Below are positions 1-9,822 of a DNA stretch of 64,000 nucleotides, one piece after another (the first letter of the stretch is position 1; each line of letters opens with the position of its first letter). The stretch comes from Curtobacterium salicis (GTDB lineage Bacteria > Actinomycetota > Actinomycetes > Actinomycetales > Microbacteriaceae). The translations under genes were made by a program, and so were the position numbers. The stretch spans positions 248,001-312,000 of the forward strand of contig NZ_JAAOYO010000003.1 of the NCBI RefSeq assembly GCF_011759505.1. The letters are read 5' to 3'. Under the pieces are notes generated by a model. The model was given only the letters and a program-made list of their open reading frames with translations, made no database searches and was not told where the DNA came from.

Positions 1-99
1 GCGGCCGTGCGTGAACAGGGCGTTGGCGAGGTTGCTCAGGAGCAGGCGCTCGTGGGCGGGACCGCCACCGAGGCGGGGGCCCTTGGTGGGCTTCGGCAT
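1..99 (-). CDS. rplQ: 50S ribosomal protein L17, N-terminal part
   Basis: This is the first 33 codons of L17, cut by the left edge of the window. The reading from the ATG at base 99 begins [13 protein letters not shown] and continues with the [10 protein letters not shown] block typical of L17 N-termini. L17 binds 23S rRNA near the exit tunnel. It lies 64 bases downstream of rpoA on the same strand, the conserved end of the alpha operon, so it is probably co-transcribed with rpoA. The remainder of the gene lies outside the window. Confidence 0.93.
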   Translation of the reverse strand, partial: MPKPTKGPRLGGGPAHERLLLSNLANALFTHGR

Positions 100-163
100 G
101 TCAGTTCTCCAGTGGTGATGGTGGTGCGCCCCGTGTCAGGAGCGCGTGCGCGTCAGCGCGAGG

Positions 164-1159
164 TCAGTTGCTGGACTCGTCCTCGTCGTACCCGCTGTAG
201 AAGTGGGCACCATCGAATCCGGGGACGGTGTCCTTGAGGGACAGGCCGAGCTCGGTGAGCTTGTCCTTGACCTCGTCCACCGACTTCTGGCCGAAGTTGC
301 GGATGTTCATGAGCTGCGTCTCCGAGAGGGCGACGAGCTCGGACACCGTGTTGATGCCCTCGCGCTTCAGGCAGTTGTAGCTCCGGACCGACAGGTCGAG
401 GTCCTCGATCGGCGTCTGCAGCTCGTTCGACAGCACGGCGTCGACAGGCGCGGGGCCGATCTCGATGCCTTCAGCCGCCGTGTTGAGCTCGCGGGCGAGC
501 CCGAACAGCTCGACCAGCGTGCGACCGGCCGACGCGATGGCGTCGCGCGGCGTGATCGCGGGCTTCGACTCGACGTCGACGACCAGGCGGTCGAAGTCCG
601 TGCGCTCACCGGCACGCGTCGCCTCGACGCGGTAGGTGACCTTGAGCACGGGCGAGTAGATCGAGTCGATCGGGATCTGACCGGCTTCGCTGAACTCCGA
701 GCGGTTCTGGGTCGCCGAGACGTAGCCGCGGCCACGCTCGATCGTCAGCTCGAGCTCGAAGCGAGCGGCGTCGTTCAGGGTCGCGATGACGAGGTCCGGG
801 TTGTGGATCTCGACACCGGCCGGCGCGGAGATGTCCGCGGCGGTGACCTGACCGGCACCCTGCTTGCGCAGGTAGGCGGTGATCGGCTCGTCGTGCTCGC
901 TGGAGACGACCAGGCTCTTGATGTTCAGGATGATCTCGGTGACGTCTTCCTTGACACCGGGAACGGTGCTGAACTCGTGGAGGACACCGTCGATGCGGAT
1001 GCTCGTGACTGCAGCACCGGGGATGGACGAGAGGAGCGTGCGGCGCAGCGAGTTGCCGAGGGTGTACCCGAAGCCCGGCTCGAGCGGTTCGATGACGAAG
1101 CGCGAGCGGAATTCGGAGATGGACTCCTCGTTCAGGGTGGGGCGCTGTGCAATGAGCAC
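164..1159 (-). CDS. rpoA: DNA-directed RNA polymerase subunit alpha
   Basis: The alpha subunit (331 residues) dimerises to seed assembly of RNA polymerase on beta and beta-prime, and its C-terminal domain contacts promoter UP elements and activators. The N-terminal domain (about 1-230) contains the [20 protein letters not shown] block. The helix-hairpin-helix CTD (about 245-310) carries [14 protein letters not shown], and the protein ends in an acidic tail. The frame stays open upstream of base 1159. I chose the GTG there because it gives the usual actinobacterial start MLIAQRPTL and has an AAAGGA ribosome binding site. It follows rpsK after a 188-base gap with a hairpin; rpsD, often found here, is missing. 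Confidence 0.96.
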   Translation of the reverse strand: MLIAQRPTLNEESISEFRSRFVIEPLEPGFGYTLGNSLRRTLLSSIPGAAVTSIRIDGVLHEFSTVPGVKEDVTEIILNIKSLVVSSEHDEPITAYLRKQGAGQVTAADISAPAGVEIHNPDLVIATLNDAARFELELTIERGRGYVSATQNRSEFSEAGQIPIDSIYSPVLKVTYRVEATRAGERTDFDRLVVDVESKPAITPRDAIASAGRTLVELFGLARELNTAAEGIEIGPAPVDAVLSNELQTPIEDLDLSVRSYNCLKREGINTVSELVALSETQLMNIRNFGQKSVDEVKDKLTELGLSLKDTVPGFDGAHFYSGYDEDESSN

Positions 1160-1295
1160 TGTGGAATTCCTTTCGGCGAAGTGTCCGCTATATGACACTT
1201 GGCGGTACGACGGGGCCGGCCGGGCCCCGACGGGTCTGTTTCAGTTGTGATCACGCGCACAGGAGTGCGCGATCGAACGACCAGGAATGGCCGCC

Positions 1296-1325
1296 CCCGC
1301 TCGTCCCGGTCAGGGAACGAGCGGG
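1296..1325 (-). terminator. Hairpin between rpsK and rpoA
   Basis: Arms 1296-1304 and 1317-1325 (9 bp, GC-rich) flank a smaller CCC/GGG inner stem. It sits 22 bases after the rpsK stop on the minus strand and has no T-run, so it is more likely an attenuating or processing hairpin than a strong terminator. I see no clear sigma-70 promoter in the rest of the 1160-1347 gap. Confidence 0.4.
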
Positions 1326-1347
1326 GAACGGCCGGTTGCTCCTCGCG

Positions 1348-1746
1348 TCAGACGCGGCGGCGCTTCGGCGGGCGGCACCCGTTGTGCGCCTGCGGCGTCA
1401 CGTCGTTGATCGAACCGACCTCGAGGCCAGCGGCCTGGAGCGAACGGATCGCCGTCTCACGACCGGAACCCGGTCCCTTGACGAAGACGTCGACCTTCTT
1501 GACGCCGTGCTCCGCTGCCTGGCGGGCAGCCGACTCGGCGGCGAGCTGCGCCGCGAACGGCGTCGACTTGCGCGAGCCCTTGAAGCCGACGGCCCCGGAG
1601 GACGCCCAGCTGAGGACGGCACCCGACGGGTCGGTGATGCTGACGATGGTGTTGTTGAACGTGCTCTTGATGTGGGCCTGGCCCACAGCGACGTTCTTCT
1701 TCTCCTTGCGGCGCGGCTTGCGCGCGGCGGTCTTGGGGGTAGCCAT
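1348..1746 (-). CDS. rpsK: 30S ribosomal protein S11
   Basis: S11 (132 residues) binds the platform of the small subunit and helps shape the mRNA exit region. The family signature is clear: [16 protein letters not shown] near residues 24-39, [17 protein letters not shown] in the middle and [11 protein letters not shown] at the C-terminus. The basic N-terminal extension (KPRRKEKKN) is usual in actinobacteria. It starts 9 bases after the rpsM stop, so the two are probably one transcript. Confidence 0.97.
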   Translation of the reverse strand: MATPKTAARKPRRKEKKNVAVGQAHIKSTFNNTIVSITDPSGAVLSWASSGAVGFKGSRKSTPFAAQLAAESAARQAAEHGVKKVDVFVKGPGSGRETAIRSLQAAGLEVGSINDVTPQAHNGCRPPKRRRV

Positions 1747-1755
1747 CGTGATCTC

Positions 1756-2130
1756 CTATCGAGCCTTCTTCTTGCCTGCCACGGTGCGCTTCGGGCCCTT
1801 GCGGGTACGAGCGTTCGTCTTGGTGCGCTGACCGCGCACCGGGAGACCGCGACGGTGGCGGAGACCCTCGTAGCTACCGATCTCGACCTTGCGGCGGATG
1901 TCGGCGGCGACCTCACGGCGGAGGTCACCCTCCACCTTGAAGGTGCCCTCGATGAAGTCACGGAGGGCGACGAGCTGGTCGTCGGTGAGGTCCTTGACGC
2001 GGATGTCGCCGGAGATGCCGGTCTCCGCGAGCGTCTGGACGGCGCGGGTACGGCCGACCCCGTAGATGTAGGTGAGTGCGATCTCCACGCGCTTCTCGCG
2101 CGGGATGTCGACGCCTGCTAGACGTGCCAT
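1756..2130 (-). CDS. rpsM: 30S ribosomal protein S13
   Basis: S13 (124 residues) sits on the head of the 30S subunit and bridges to the 50S subunit and P-site tRNA. The start [17 protein letters not shown] and the C-terminal [18 protein letters not shown] are diagnostic of the family. It is followed closely by rpsK. The 226 bases between it and rpmJ contain no recognisable gene and no promoter I would assign. Confidence 0.97.
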   Translation of the reverse strand: MARLAGVDIPREKRVEIALTYIYGVGRTRAVQTLAETGISGDIRVKDLTDDQLVALRDFIEGTFKVEGDLRREVAADIRRKVEIGSYEGLRHRRGLPVRGQRTKTNARTRKGPKRTVAGKKKAR

Positions 2131-2356
2131 TGTGCTGGCTGCTCCTGTTGTCGATGGAGGTGTGGCGCAGTGCCGGTGCCCGGGCCTCCGACCCGAGGTG
2201 TCCCCCGACCGCTGGTGCGGACGGGATCTGACACTGCGTTGTCGATGTTCAGTTGTGGGTCGTGCTCGAGCCGCTGGCAGTCTCGCGACTGGCGGCCCCG
2301 GTCGTGCAGCCGGACCGGAGTCCGTCCCGGAGCAGCTCTCGCTGGTCCGTCAGGGA

Positions 2357-2473
2357 CTAGCCCTGGCGCTGCTTGTGACGCGGGTTGCTCTTGCAGATCA
2401 CCATGACGCGGCCCTTGCGGCGGATGACGCGGCAGTGCTCGCAGATGACCTTGACGCTGGGGTTGACCTTCAT
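2357..2473 (-). CDS. rpmJ: 50S ribosomal protein L36 (zinc-ribbon form)
   Basis: This 38-residue gene runs from the ATG at 2473 to a TAG at 2357. The protein starts [14 protein letters not shown] and ends NPRHKQRQG. Cys11, Cys14, Cys27 and His33 form the zinc-binding set, so this is the C+ form whose zinc site is intact. L36 packs against 23S rRNA near the base of the L7/L12 stalk. It lies between infA and rpsM, its usual place. Confidence 0.96.
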   Translation of the reverse strand: MKVNPSVKVICEHCRVIRRKGRVMVICKSNPRHKQRQG

Positions 2474-2543
2474 TGTTCGTTCCTCGTGCTCGCTGGCTTC
2501 GTGCTCGGCGGGTTCGCCTTGCCGTTCCTTTCCAGCTCGCGGA

Positions 2544-2765
2544 TCACTTGTAGCGGTAGACGATCCGGCCGCGGGTCAGGTCGTACGGGCTCAGCTCCAC
2601 GATCACGCGGTCCTCGGGGAGGATGCGGATGTAGTGCTGGCGCATCTTCCCGGAGATGTGCGCGAGGACCTTGTGTCCGTTGGTCAGCTCAACGCGGAAC
2701 ATCGCGTTGGGCAGAGCTTCGAGCACCGAGCCTTCGATCTCGATGACGCCGTCTTTCTTGGCCAT
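2544..2765 (-). CDS. infA: Translation initiation factor IF-1
   Basis: IF-1 (73 residues, one OB-fold) binds the A site of the 30S subunit during initiation. The sequence [20 protein letters not shown], then [20 protein letters not shown] and a C-terminal RGRIVYRYK, is the standard IF-1 sequence. The frame is open upstream, but the ATG at 2765 gives the family length. It is the first gene of the infA-rpmJ-rpsM-rpsK-rpoA-rplQ unit and has its own promoter at 2860-2888. Confidence 0.97.
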   Translation of the reverse strand: MAKKDGVIEIEGSVLEALPNAMFRVELTNGHKVLAHISGKMRQHYIRILPEDRVIVELSPYDLTRGRIVYRYK

Positions 2766-2859
2766 AGCCTCACTGTCGCTTGGTTGGATTACCGGTGTGA
2801 TCCCCGAGCCGGTCTGCGGGTCGGGCGCCACGCCAGAAGGCATGGCACACCAAAGATCG

Positions 2860-2888
2860 ATCTTATGTGGTAGACCGCAGATTGCCAA
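2860..2888 (-). promoter_or_regulatory. Sigma-70-type promoter for infA and the alpha operon
   Basis: Read on the minus strand, TTGGCA (2883-2888) and TAAGAT (2860-2865) are separated by exactly 17 bases. This gives a leader of about 90 bases before infA. The promoter decouples the alpha operon from the spc genes, which end at map on the far side of the inserted LCP gene. Confidence 0.75.
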
Positions 2889-3062
2889 GTGCGGGTTCCG
2901 CGCTGCGCGCGTCGGAGTCCGGACCAGCACCGGCTGTGGACCCCAGTGCAGGGGACGGAAGGCCGCAGATGCGCTGTTCCACAGGGATCTCCTGGCTCGA
3001 CCGTCGCACACACCGAGCCCGGAGCCGTACGGTGACGAGAGCAGTGACCGAAGGAGACCCCC

Positions 3063-4331
3063 GTGCCCGACGCCCCCGGCCGCGCGCGCCCCGTCGCGCG
3101 ACACGGTCGACTCCCCCGCCGACGCGGTTGGACGACCCTGCTGTCCGTCGTCGCCTCCGCAGCCGCCGTGCTCCTCGTCAGCGGGACGAGCGTCGCCGCC
3201 ATCGCCGGCGCGCAACTCGCCGCCGCGCCGCAGACCGTCGCGCTGAGCACCGACGACCAGAGCACCGCCAAGACCGCGGACGTCACCGCGATCAAGGGCG
3301 GGGCGAACATCCTGCTCATCGGCAGCGACACCCGCGTCGGGCAGTTCGACTCCGACGAGGACGTCGAGGGCGCCCGCAACGACGTCACGATGCTCATCCA
3401 CGTGTCCGAGGACCACCAGCAGCTCACCGCGGTCAGCTTCCCCCGCGACCTCATGGTCCCGATCCCGGCCTGCACCAACCCGGAGACCGGCACGACGTAC
3501 CCGGCCGCGACCTCGGCGCAGTTCAACACCGCCCTCGGCAACGGCGGCGTCTCGTGCGTCGTCGACACCGTCGAGAACCTCACCGGCCTGACCGTCCCCT
3601 ACGCCGGTCTGATCACCTTCGACGGGGTCATCGAGATGTCGAACGCGCTCGGTGGCGTCGACGTCTGCGTCGCGTCGCCCATCGACGACACCTTCACCGG
3701 GCTCCACCTCACCGCGGGGGCGCACTCCCTGCAGGGCACGGACGCCCTCGCCTTCCTGCGGTCGCGGCACGGCGTCGGCGACGGCAGCGACCTGGCCCGG
3801 ATCAGCTCGCAGCAGGTCTTCCTGTCGGCGCTCCTCCGACAGGTGACGTCGAACGGGACGCTCTCGAACCCGATCACGCTCTACAAGCTGGCCGGCGCCG
3901 CGCTCTCGAACATGACCCTCTCGGACGGCCTCGCCCGGACCCGCACCCTCGTCGGGCTCGCCTCCACGCTCCGGGGCATGAGCACGTCGAGCATGCTCTT
4001 CGTCCAGTACCCCGTGGTCGACGACCCGGCGGACGCCGCACGGGTCGTCGTCGACGAAGCGAACGCCCACACCCTCAACGTGGCCCTGCAGACGGACGAA
4101 CGCACCACCCTCAGTGACTCCGCGACCGGTCGGGCGTCACAGGAGTCGTCGGAGACCGCGAGCCCGTCCGCGACGACCGCACCGTCCGCCCCGTCGACGC
4201 CGACCGCGACCGCCGAACCCGGGACGCCGGCGCCCGAGACCACGACGACGAGCAGCCCGTCCTCCACCCCGCTGCCCTCGTCGATCACGGGGCAGAGCGC
4301 CGCCGAGCAGACCTGCTCCGTGGGCAACTGA
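3063..4331 (+). CDS. LytR-CpsA-Psr (LCP) family cell-wall glycopolymer transferase
   Basis: LCP proteins transfer undecaprenyl-linked glycopolymers to peptidoglycan outside the membrane. The 422-residue protein has one membrane anchor at about 24-50. The LCP domain (about 80-260) shows LLIGSDTR (Arg91), [10 protein letters not shown] (Arg128), [22 protein letters not shown] and FLRSRH followed by DLARISSQQ, which are the family's pyrophosphate-binding blocks. A Ser/Thr/Pro-rich tail fills about 360-422. The GTG at 3063 has an AAGGAG site six bases upstream. A possible -10 (TACGGT) lies at 3028-3033. It points against its neighbours, between map and infA, an unusual insertion point in the spc-alpha cluster. 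Confidence 0.9.
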   Translation: MPDAPGRARPVARHGRLPRRRGWTTLLSVVASAAAVLLVSGTSVAAIAGAQLAAAPQTVALSTDDQSTAKTADVTAIKGGANILLIGSDTRVGQFDSDEDVEGARNDVTMLIHVSEDHQQLTAVSFPRDLMVPIPACTNPETGTTYPAATSAQFNTALGNGGVSCVVDTVENLTGLTVPYAGLITFDGVIEMSNALGGVDVCVASPIDDTFTGLHLTAGAHSLQGTDALAFLRSRHGVGDGSDLARISSQQVFLSALLRQVTSNGTLSNPITLYKLAGAALSNMTLSDGLARTRTLVGLASTLRGMSTSSMLFVQYPVVDDPADAARVVVDEANAHTLNVALQTDERTTLSDSATGRASQESSETASPSATTAPSAPSTPTATAEPGTPAPETTTTSSPSSTPLPSSITGQSAAEQTCSVGN

Positions 4332-4362
4332 CGCCGCCGCGGTCCGGCGACGGGCCACGACG

Positions 4363-4404
4363 TGACGGGAGGCCCGTTGCCAGCTGGCAACGGGCCTCCC
4401 GTCA
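4363..4404. terminator. Perfect 42-base palindrome, two-way terminator
   Basis: Bases 4363-4383 and 4384-4404 are exact reverse complements, so the folded RNA has a 17-19 bp GC-rich stem with a tiny loop. It lies between the converging LCP gene (stop at 4331) and map (stop at 4441) and can end transcription from both sides. Confidence 0.85.
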
Positions 4405-4440
4405 TGTGGTCGCGGCGAGGCGGCCCGACGACCGGGTCGG

Positions 4441-5274
4441 CTACGGGACCGGGACGGGCGTCACGCCCAGCGGCTCGAGCGCCGCGGCGCCGCCGTCGGC
4501 GGCCGTCAGGACCCAGATGCCACCGGCGTGCACCGCGACGCTGTGCTCCCAGTGAGCGGCGTCGGACCCGTCGAGTGTCCGCACGGTCCACTCGTCGGCG
4601 TCGGTCGAACTGTCGATCGTGCCCGCGGTCACCATCGGTTCGATCGCGACGGCCAGACCCGGCTTGACCGCCGGGCCGGCGCCACGGACACGGTGGTTGA
4701 AGACCGGCGGCTCCTCGTGCATGGAGCGTCCGATGCCGTGGCCGGTGAAGTCCTCGACGATGCCCCACTCGCCGGTCTCGTCGATGGCGTCCTCGACCGC
4801 CGCACCGACCTCGTGCAGGTGCTTCGCGTGGGCGAGCGCGGCCACGCCGTGCCAGAGCGAGCGTTCCGTGGTGTCGCAGAGCTTCTGGCGGGCCGCTGCC
4901 GTGGCCGTGTCGCCACCGGGGACGACCACGGTGAAGGCGCTGTCGCCGTTCCACCCGTCCACCTCGGCGCCGGCGTCGACCGACACGATGTCGCCGGGCT
5001 CGAGGACACGGTGGCCGGGGATCCCGTGCACGATCTCGTCGTTCACCGACACGCACAGCGTGTGCCGGTACCCGGGCACCAGCTGGAAGTTCGGCACCCC
5101 GCCGCCGTCCCGGATCGTGCGTTCCGCGATCGCGTCGAGCTCGCCGGTGGTGATGCCCGGCCGGATCGCGGCGCGGACGGCATCGAGGGCCTGGGCCGTC
5201 AGGAGCCCGGGGCGCACCATGGCGCGGAGCTCCTCCGGGGTCTTGTAGATCGAGGGCTTCCGGAAGCGGGACAC
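4441..5274 (-). CDS. map: Methionine aminopeptidase, type I
   Basis: This enzyme removes the initiator methionine from nascent proteins using a dinuclear metal centre. The 277-residue protein shows the pita-bread ligands: Asp in SVDAGAEVDGWNGDSAFTV, His in GHGIGRSMHEEPPV and Glu in AIEPMVTAG. The GTG at 5274 gives MSRFRKPSIYKTPEEL, a common actinobacterial start. It lies 11 bases after adk, as the last gene of the spc operon before a strong terminator. Confidence 0.95.
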   Translation of the reverse strand: MSRFRKPSIYKTPEELRAMVRPGLLTAQALDAVRAAIRPGITTGELDAIAERTIRDGGGVPNFQLVPGYRHTLCVSVNDEIVHGIPGHRVLEPGDIVSVDAGAEVDGWNGDSAFTVVVPGGDTATAAARQKLCDTTERSLWHGVAALAHAKHLHEVGAAVEDAIDETGEWGIVEDFTGHGIGRSMHEEPPVFNHRVRGAGPAVKPGLAVAIEPMVTAGTIDSSTDADEWTVRTLDGSDAAHWEHSVAVHAGGIWVLTAADGGAAALEPLGVTPVPVP

Positions 5275-5285
5275 GGAGCTCCTGG

Positions 5286-5876
5286 TCAGACCGAGGCGGC
5301 GAGGCCGCGCGCGGAGAGCGCCTCGGCGATCCGGTCGCCGACCTCGTCGACACCGCCCAGACCGTCGACGTCCACGACCAGTCCGCGCTCCTGGTAGACC
5401 GCCACGAGCGGCGCGGTCTGCTCCAGGTAGACCTGCTGCCGACGTCGGATCGTCTGCTCGTTGTCGTCGGCACGACCCTGCTCGGCCGCGCGGTTCAGCA
5501 ACCGGCTCACCAGGGCGTCCTGCTCGGCGACCAACTGCACGACCGCGTCGATGCCGGTGCCGTGCTCGGCGAGCAGTGCATCCAGGTACTCCACCTGGGC
5601 GGGCGTCCGCGGGTACCCGTCGAGCAGGAAGCCGTCAGCGGCGTCGGACTCGGCCAGACGGTCGCGCACCAGCTCGTTCGTCAGGTCGTCGGGGACGTAC
5701 TCGCCCGCGTCCATGATCGCCTTCGCACGCTGTCCCAGGGGGGTGCCCTCGGAGACGTTCTTGCGGAAGATGTCGCCGGTCGAGATCGCGGGGATCCCGA
5801 ACGTCGACGCGATCCGGCCGGCCTGCGTGCCCTTCCCGGCTCCGGGAGGTCCGACGATGATGAGACGTGCGCTCAA
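5286..5876 (-). CDS. adk: Adenylate kinase
   Basis: Adenylate kinase converts ATP and AMP to two ADP in the cytosol. The 196-residue protein has the P-loop [10 protein letters not shown] at 9-18, the AMP-binding STGDIFR, the [10 protein letters not shown] block and a short lid without the zinc cysteines, as in most actinobacteria. It begins with TTG at 5876, which overlaps the secY stop by four bases (TTGA), so translation is probably coupled to secY. Confidence 0.96.
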   Translation of the reverse strand: MSARLIIVGPPGAGKGTQAGRIASTFGIPAISTGDIFRKNVSEGTPLGQRAKAIMDAGEYVPDDLTNELVRDRLAESDAADGFLLDGYPRTPAQVEYLDALLAEHGTGIDAVVQLVAEQDALVSRLLNRAAEQGRADDNEQTIRRRQQVYLEQTAPLVAVYQERGLVVDVDGLGGVDEVGDRIAEALSARGLAASV

Positions 5877-7195
5877 CGGAGGAGCCCTTCGTAGTGACGC
5901 TGCTGCAGCTGCGAGTCGATCTGCTTCACCGTCTCGAGGCCGACACCCACGATGATCAGGATGCTGGCACCACCGAACGGGAAGTTCTGGTTCGCCCCGA
6001 ACAGCGCCAGTGCTGCGAGCGGGATGAGCGCGATGAGACCGAGGTAGAGCGCGCCGGGCAACGTCACCCGGGTGAGGACGTAGTCGAGGTACTCAGCGGT
6101 CGGGCGCCCGGCACGGATGCCCGGGATGAACCCGCCGTACTTCTTCATGTTGTCGGCGACCTCTTCGGGGTTGAAGGTGATCGCGACGTAGAAGTACGTG
6201 AAGCCGACGATGAGCAGGAAGTACAGGACCATGTAGAACCAGTTGTCACCCGAGGTCAGGTTGCTCTGGATCCAGGTCACCCACGGCGCCGGCGCGGAGC
6301 CGTCCGAGGGCTGGTTGAACTGGGCGATCAGCGCCGGCAGGTAGAGCAGCGACGACGCGAAGATGACGGGCACGACGCCGGCCATGTTCACCTTGATCGG
6401 GATGTACGTGTTGTTGCCGCCGTAAGTGCGCCGCCCGACCATGCGCTTGGCGTACTGCACCGGGATCCGCCGCTGCGACTGCTCGACGAACACGACCGCC
6501 ATCATGATCACCAGACCGACCAGGATGACGAAGAGGAAGAGCTCGAAGGACTGCGACTGCTCGATCGCCCAGAGAGCGGACGGGAACTGCGCGGCGATCG
6601 AGGTGAAGATGAGCAGCGACATGCCGTTGCCGATGCCGCGCTCGGTGACGAGCTCGCCCATCCACATGATGAGGCCGGTACCGGCGGTCAGGGTGATGAC
6701 CATCAGCAGGATCGCGTACCAGCTGTCGTTCGAGATGATCGACGTGCAGGACGCCGACGCGCTCGTGCCGAACAGGGCGCCCGAGCGGGCGACGGTGATC
6801 AGGGTGGTGGACTGCAGCACGCCCAGCGCGATGGTGAGGTAGCGCGTGTACTGCGTCAGCTTCGCCTGACCGGACTGGCCCTCCTTGTAGAGGGAGTCGA
6901 AGTGCGGGATCACCACGCGCAGGAGCTGCACGATGATCGACGACGTGATGTACGGCATGATCCCGAGCGCGAACACGGAGAGCTTCAGCAGCGCTCCGCC
7001 GGAGAACAGGTTGATCAGGTCGTAGAGGCCGCCGGAGGACGACGCGGACGCCAGGCATGCCTGGACGCTGGCGTAGTCGACGAACGGTGCGGGGATGTAC
7101 GAGCCCAGGCGGAACAGCGCGATGATCGCCAGGGTGAAGCCGATCTTCTTGCGAAGATCTGGGGTGCGCATGATGCGCGCGACCGCTCTGAACAC
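5873..7195 (-). CDS. secY: Preprotein translocase subunit SecY
   Basis: SecY (440 residues) is the channel of the Sec protein export system. The ten membrane spans, the [11 protein letters not shown] and [13 protein letters not shown] blocks near the N-terminus, and the cytosolic [11 protein letters not shown] loop identify it. A GTG start at 7195 gives [20 protein letters not shown], matching related SecY proteins better than the downstream ATG at codon 9. It is preceded by a 177-base gap containing a hairpin terminator after rplO, so it may have its own promoter, which I could not place. adk overlaps its end. Confidence 0.96.
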   Translation of the reverse strand: MFRAVARIMRTPDLRKKIGFTLAIIALFRLGSYIPAPFVDYASVQACLASASSSGGLYDLINLFSGGALLKLSVFALGIMPYITSSIIVQLLRVVIPHFDSLYKEGQSGQAKLTQYTRYLTIALGVLQSTTLITVARSGALFGTSASASCTSIISNDSWYAILLMVITLTAGTGLIMWMGELVTERGIGNGMSLLIFTSIAAQFPSALWAIEQSQSFELFLFVILVGLVIMMAVVFVEQSQRRIPVQYAKRMVGRRTYGGNNTYIPIKVNMAGVVPVIFASSLLYLPALIAQFNQPSDGSAPAPWVTWIQSNLTSGDNWFYMVLYFLLIVGFTYFYVAITFNPEEVADNMKKYGGFIPGIRAGRPTAEYLDYVLTRVTLPGALYLGLIALIPLAALALFGANQNFPFGGASILIIVGVGLETVKQIDSQLQQRHYEGLLR

Positions 7196-7334
7196 GAGTT
7201 ACTCCGAACTTCTGTGACCGGTCCGACCGGTCGAGCCGGGCAGGATGCCCGTGGCCGGAAGCGCCGACCCCGTGGCCCGGTGACGCACGTCGAACGACGC
7301 CGTCTTCTCGGGCCTGCCATCAAGGAAACCGTAA

Positions 7335-7365
7335 CGGCGGCCCGCGCGCAATGCGCGGGCCGCCG
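7335..7365 (-). terminator. Hairpin terminator between rplO and secY
   Basis: A perfect 13-bp stem (7335-7347 with 7353-7365) and a 5-base loop start a few bases past the rplO stop on the minus strand. They are followed by TTACGGTTTCCTTG, which is modestly T-rich. It could lower transcription into secY-adk-map relative to the ribosomal protein genes. Confidence 0.65.
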
Positions 7366-7372
7366 ACGGGGA

Positions 7373-7837
7373 CTACTTGGTGACGGTGCCGCCCGCCGCC
7401 ACGATCTTCTCCTCGGCGGATGCCGAGACCTTGTCGACCGTGACCGTGAGCTTCACGCTGATGTCACCCTGACCGAGAACCTTGACCTTCTCGTTCTTGC
7501 GGACGGCGCCCTTGGCGACCAGGCCCGCGACGGTGACGTCGCCACCGTTCGGGTAGAGCTCCGCGATCTTTTCCAGGTTCACGGGCTGGTACTCGACTCG
7601 GAACGGGTTCTTGAACCCGCGGAGCTTCGGGGTGCGCATGTGCAGCGGCATCTGCCCACCCTCGAAGCCGACCTTGACCTGGTAACGGGCCTTCTGACCC
7701 TTGGTACCACGGCCCGCGGTCTTGCCCTTCGAGCCCTCACCGCGACCCACACGGGTGCGGTCCTTCTTCGAGCCTGCGGCCGGACGAAGGTGGTGCACCT
7801 TCAGGATCTGGACGCGCTCGTTCTTCTCGTCGCTCAT
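7373..7837 (-). CDS. rplO: 50S ribosomal protein L15
   Basis: L15 (154 residues) is a late assembly protein that binds 23S rRNA. The glycine-rich N-terminal region ([27 protein letters not shown]), [18 protein letters not shown] and the C-terminal globular part are typical. Its start overlaps the rpmD stop by four bases (ATGA). It is the last gene before a hairpin that separates it from secY. Confidence 0.96.
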   Translation of the reverse strand: MSDEKNERVQILKVHHLRPAAGSKKDRTRVGRGEGSKGKTAGRGTKGQKARYQVKVGFEGGQMPLHMRTPKLRGFKNPFRVEYQPVNLEKIAELYPNGGDVTVAGLVAKGAVRKNEKVKVLGQGDISVKLTVTVDKVSASAEEKIVAAGGTVTK

Positions 7838-8019
7838 GCGTCGACCTCCTCGACCTTCACGAGGTGCGCCACCGTTGCGACGTACCCGCGGTTCTGGGCG
7901 TTGTCCTCACGCAGGACCGTACGGCCGATGCGCTTGAGACCCAGGCTGCGGAGCGTGTCGCGCTGGTACTGCTTCTCGCTGATGACGGACTTCGTCTGCG
8001 TGATCTTCAGCATGGCCAT
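7834..8019 (-). CDS. rpmD: 50S ribosomal protein L30
   Basis: L30 (61 residues) is a small 23S rRNA-binding protein. The core [20 protein letters not shown] and [11 protein letters not shown] is the family signature. The frame stays open upstream, but the ATG at 8019 gives MAMLKITQ and the normal length. That ATG overlaps the rpsE stop by one base (TGATG), which indicates coupled translation. Confidence 0.96.
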   Translation of the reverse strand: MAMLKITQTKSVISEKQYQRDTLRSLGLKRIGRTVLREDNAQNRGYVATVAHLVKVEEVDA

Positions 8020-8903
8020 CAGGCACCTGCCTTCTCGTTCGCGGCGGCACGCGCGGCTGCCTCGGCGTGCAGCAGGCGAGCCGGCACGACGTGGTCGACG
8101 GGGAGACCACGACGTGCTGCGACGGCGCGGGGCTCCTCGAGCTGCTTGAGGGCCTCGACCGTGGCGTGCACGATGTTGATGGTGTTCGACGAACCGAGCG
8201 ACTTGCTCAGGACGTCGTGGATGCCGGCGCACTCGAGCACGGCGCGGACCGGACCACCGGCGATGACACCGGTACCGGCCGCGGCCGGACGCAGGAGGAC
8301 GACGCCAGCGGCGGCTTCACCCTGCACCGGGTGCGGGATCGTGTTGCCGACGCGGGGGACGCGGAAGAAGTTCTTCTTGGCCTCTTCGACGCCCTTCGAG
8401 ATGGCGGTCGGGACCTCGCGGGCCTTGCCGTAGCCGACGCCCACCAGACCGTTGCCGTCACCGACGACGACGAGTGCGGTGAAGCTGAAGCGACGACCAC
8501 CCTTGACGACCTTGGAGACGCGGTTGATGGTGACGACGCGCTCGAGGAACTGGCTGTCGCCACCTCGCCCGCTCCGGTCGTTGCCGCCGCGGCCACCCTG
8601 CTGGCGGTCACGGCCGCCACCGCTGCCGCCACCACGGCGGCCACGGTTGTCGACGGAGTCGCGGTTGTTCGAAGCCGAACCCGCGGCGGTCTCGACGGGG
8701 CGCTCGACGACGGGGACCTCAGGCTCCTTGGCCGCGGGGGCCTTGGCGTCTGCGTCGGTCGTCTCGGTGGTCTCGGCCGCGTCGGTGCTCTCCGCGGCGG
8801 TGTCCGCCTCGGTCGCAGCTTCGGTGGTCGTCTCGACCTCGGCGTCGGTCGTGGCCTCGGCCTTGACCTCGGCGTCGTCGTTGGTGTTCGCGATGTCGCT
8901 CAC
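8019..8903 (-). CDS. rpsE: 30S ribosomal protein S5 with long acidic and Arg/Gly-rich N-terminal extension
   Basis: S5 lines the mRNA entry channel of the 30S subunit and affects decoding accuracy. The conserved part starts near residue 118 ([23 protein letters not shown]), followed by [15 protein letters not shown] and the C-terminal GAGVIAGG-like block ([15 protein letters not shown]). Ahead of it lie about 80 residues rich in Glu, Ala, Thr and Asp, then an Arg/Gly-rich run (about 87-115). This makes the protein 294 residues, against about 165-200 in most bacteria. The GTG at 8903 has a GGAGGG site and overlaps the rplR stop (GTGA), so the extension appears genuine. Confidence 0.95.
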   Translation of the reverse strand: MSDIANTNDDAEVKAEATTDAEVETTTEAATEADTAAESTDAAETTETTDADAKAPAAKEPEVPVVERPVETAAGSASNNRDSVDNRGRRGGGSGGGRDRQQGGRGGNDRSGRGGDSQFLERVVTINRVSKVVKGGRRFSFTALVVVGDGNGLVGVGYGKAREVPTAISKGVEEAKKNFFRVPRVGNTIPHPVQGEAAAGVVLLRPAAAGTGVIAGGPVRAVLECAGIHDVLSKSLGSSNTINIVHATVEALKQLEEPRAVAARRGLPVDHVVPARLLHAEAAARAAANEKAGA

Positions 8904-9277
8904 AGGTTCAGCCCTCCTTCACGGGCACCGTCGGCGATCGCGGCGACGCGACCGGCGTACTTGCTACCACCGCGGTCGAAGACCACGGCTTCGACGCCAG
9001 CCGACTTCGCACGCTCGGCGACGAGCTCGCCGACACGACGGGCCTTGGCGGTCTTGTCGCCGTCGAACGAGCGGAGGTCGGCCTCCATCGTCGATGCGCT
9101 GGCGAGGGTGTGACCCTTCGCGTCGTCGATGACCTGGACGAACACGTGACGTGACGAACGGGTGACGGCGAGGCGGGGACGGGTCTCGGTCCCGGTGATC
9201 TTCTTCCGGAGACGGTTGTGGCGGCGGGCCTTGGCGGCCGCCTTGCTCTTGCCTCGAGTACGAGTTCCGATGGCCAT
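8900..9277 (-). CDS. rplR: 50S ribosomal protein L18
   Basis: L18 (125 residues) carries 5S rRNA into the large subunit together with L5 and L25. The sequence [20 protein letters not shown], then [11 protein letters not shown] and the C-terminal [24 protein letters not shown] are characteristic. I prefer the ATG at 9277 over a GTG two codons upstream, because the AGG of the ribosome binding site is nine bases from the ATG but only three from the GTG. It starts two bases after the rplF stop. Confidence 0.95.
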   Translation of the reverse strand: MAIGTRTRGKSKAAAKARRHNRLRKKITGTETRPRLAVTRSSRHVFVQVIDDAKGHTLASASTMEADLRSFDGDKTAKARRVGELVAERAKSAGVEAVVFDRGGSKYAGRVAAIADGAREGGLNL

Positions 9278-9279
9278 GA

Positions 9280-9816
9280 TCACTTACCTGACTTTCCGGC
9301 CTTGCGGCGCACGATCTCGCCGGCGTAGCGAACACCCTTGCCCTTGTAGGGCTCGGGCTTGCGCAGCTTGCGGATGTTGGCCGCGACCTCACCGACGAGC
9401 TGCTTGTCGATGCCGTTCACGGTGACCTTGTTGTTGCCCTCGACGGCGAAGCTGATGCCTGCCGGCGGGTTGACCGTGATCGAGTGGGAGTACCCGAGCG
9501 CGAACTCGAGGTCGCTGCCCTTGGCTGCCACGCGGTAACCGGTGCCGACGACCTCGAGGCCCTTGGAGTAGCCCTGGGTGACGCCGATGATCTGGTTCGC
9601 GATGAGCGACCGGGTCAGGCCGTGCAGTGCGCGGGAGGAACGCTCGTCGTCCGGGCGGCTGACGAGGACCTGGTTGTCCTCGACGGTGGCCTGGATGGGC
9701 TCAGCGATGACGAGCGTGAGCTCGCCCTTCGGGCCCTTGACGGCGACGTTCTGGCCGTCGACCGAGACGGTCGCTCCGGCCGGGATGTCGATGGGGAGAC
9801 GTCCGATACGAGACAT
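9280..9816 (-). CDS. rplF: 50S ribosomal protein L6
   Basis: L6 (178 residues) has two similar domains that bind 23S rRNA near the factor-binding site. The start [21 protein letters not shown] and the C-terminal [21 protein letters not shown] are diagnostic. It follows rpsH by six bases. Confidence 0.97.
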   Translation of the reverse strand: MSRIGRLPIDIPAGATVSVDGQNVAVKGPKGELTLVIAEPIQATVEDNQVLVSRPDDERSSRALHGLTRSLIANQIIGVTQGYSKGLEVVGTGYRVAAKGSDLEFALGYSHSITVNPPAGISFAVEGNNKVTVNGIDKQLVGEVAANIRKLRKPEPYKGKGVRYAGEIVRRKAGKSGK

Positions 9817-9822
9817 GATCGA

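Noticed and set aside
146-1195. Long plus-strand ORF opposite rpoA
   Set aside because: It is the antisense shadow of rpoA; GC-rich codons leave the opposite frame open, and the protein has no recognisable domain.
2544-4070. 508-codon minus-strand ORF spanning infA and the LCP gene
   Set aside because: Only its 3' end is a gene (infA). The rest is antisense to the LCP gene and has a shadow composition rich in Arg, Gly, Glu and Asp.
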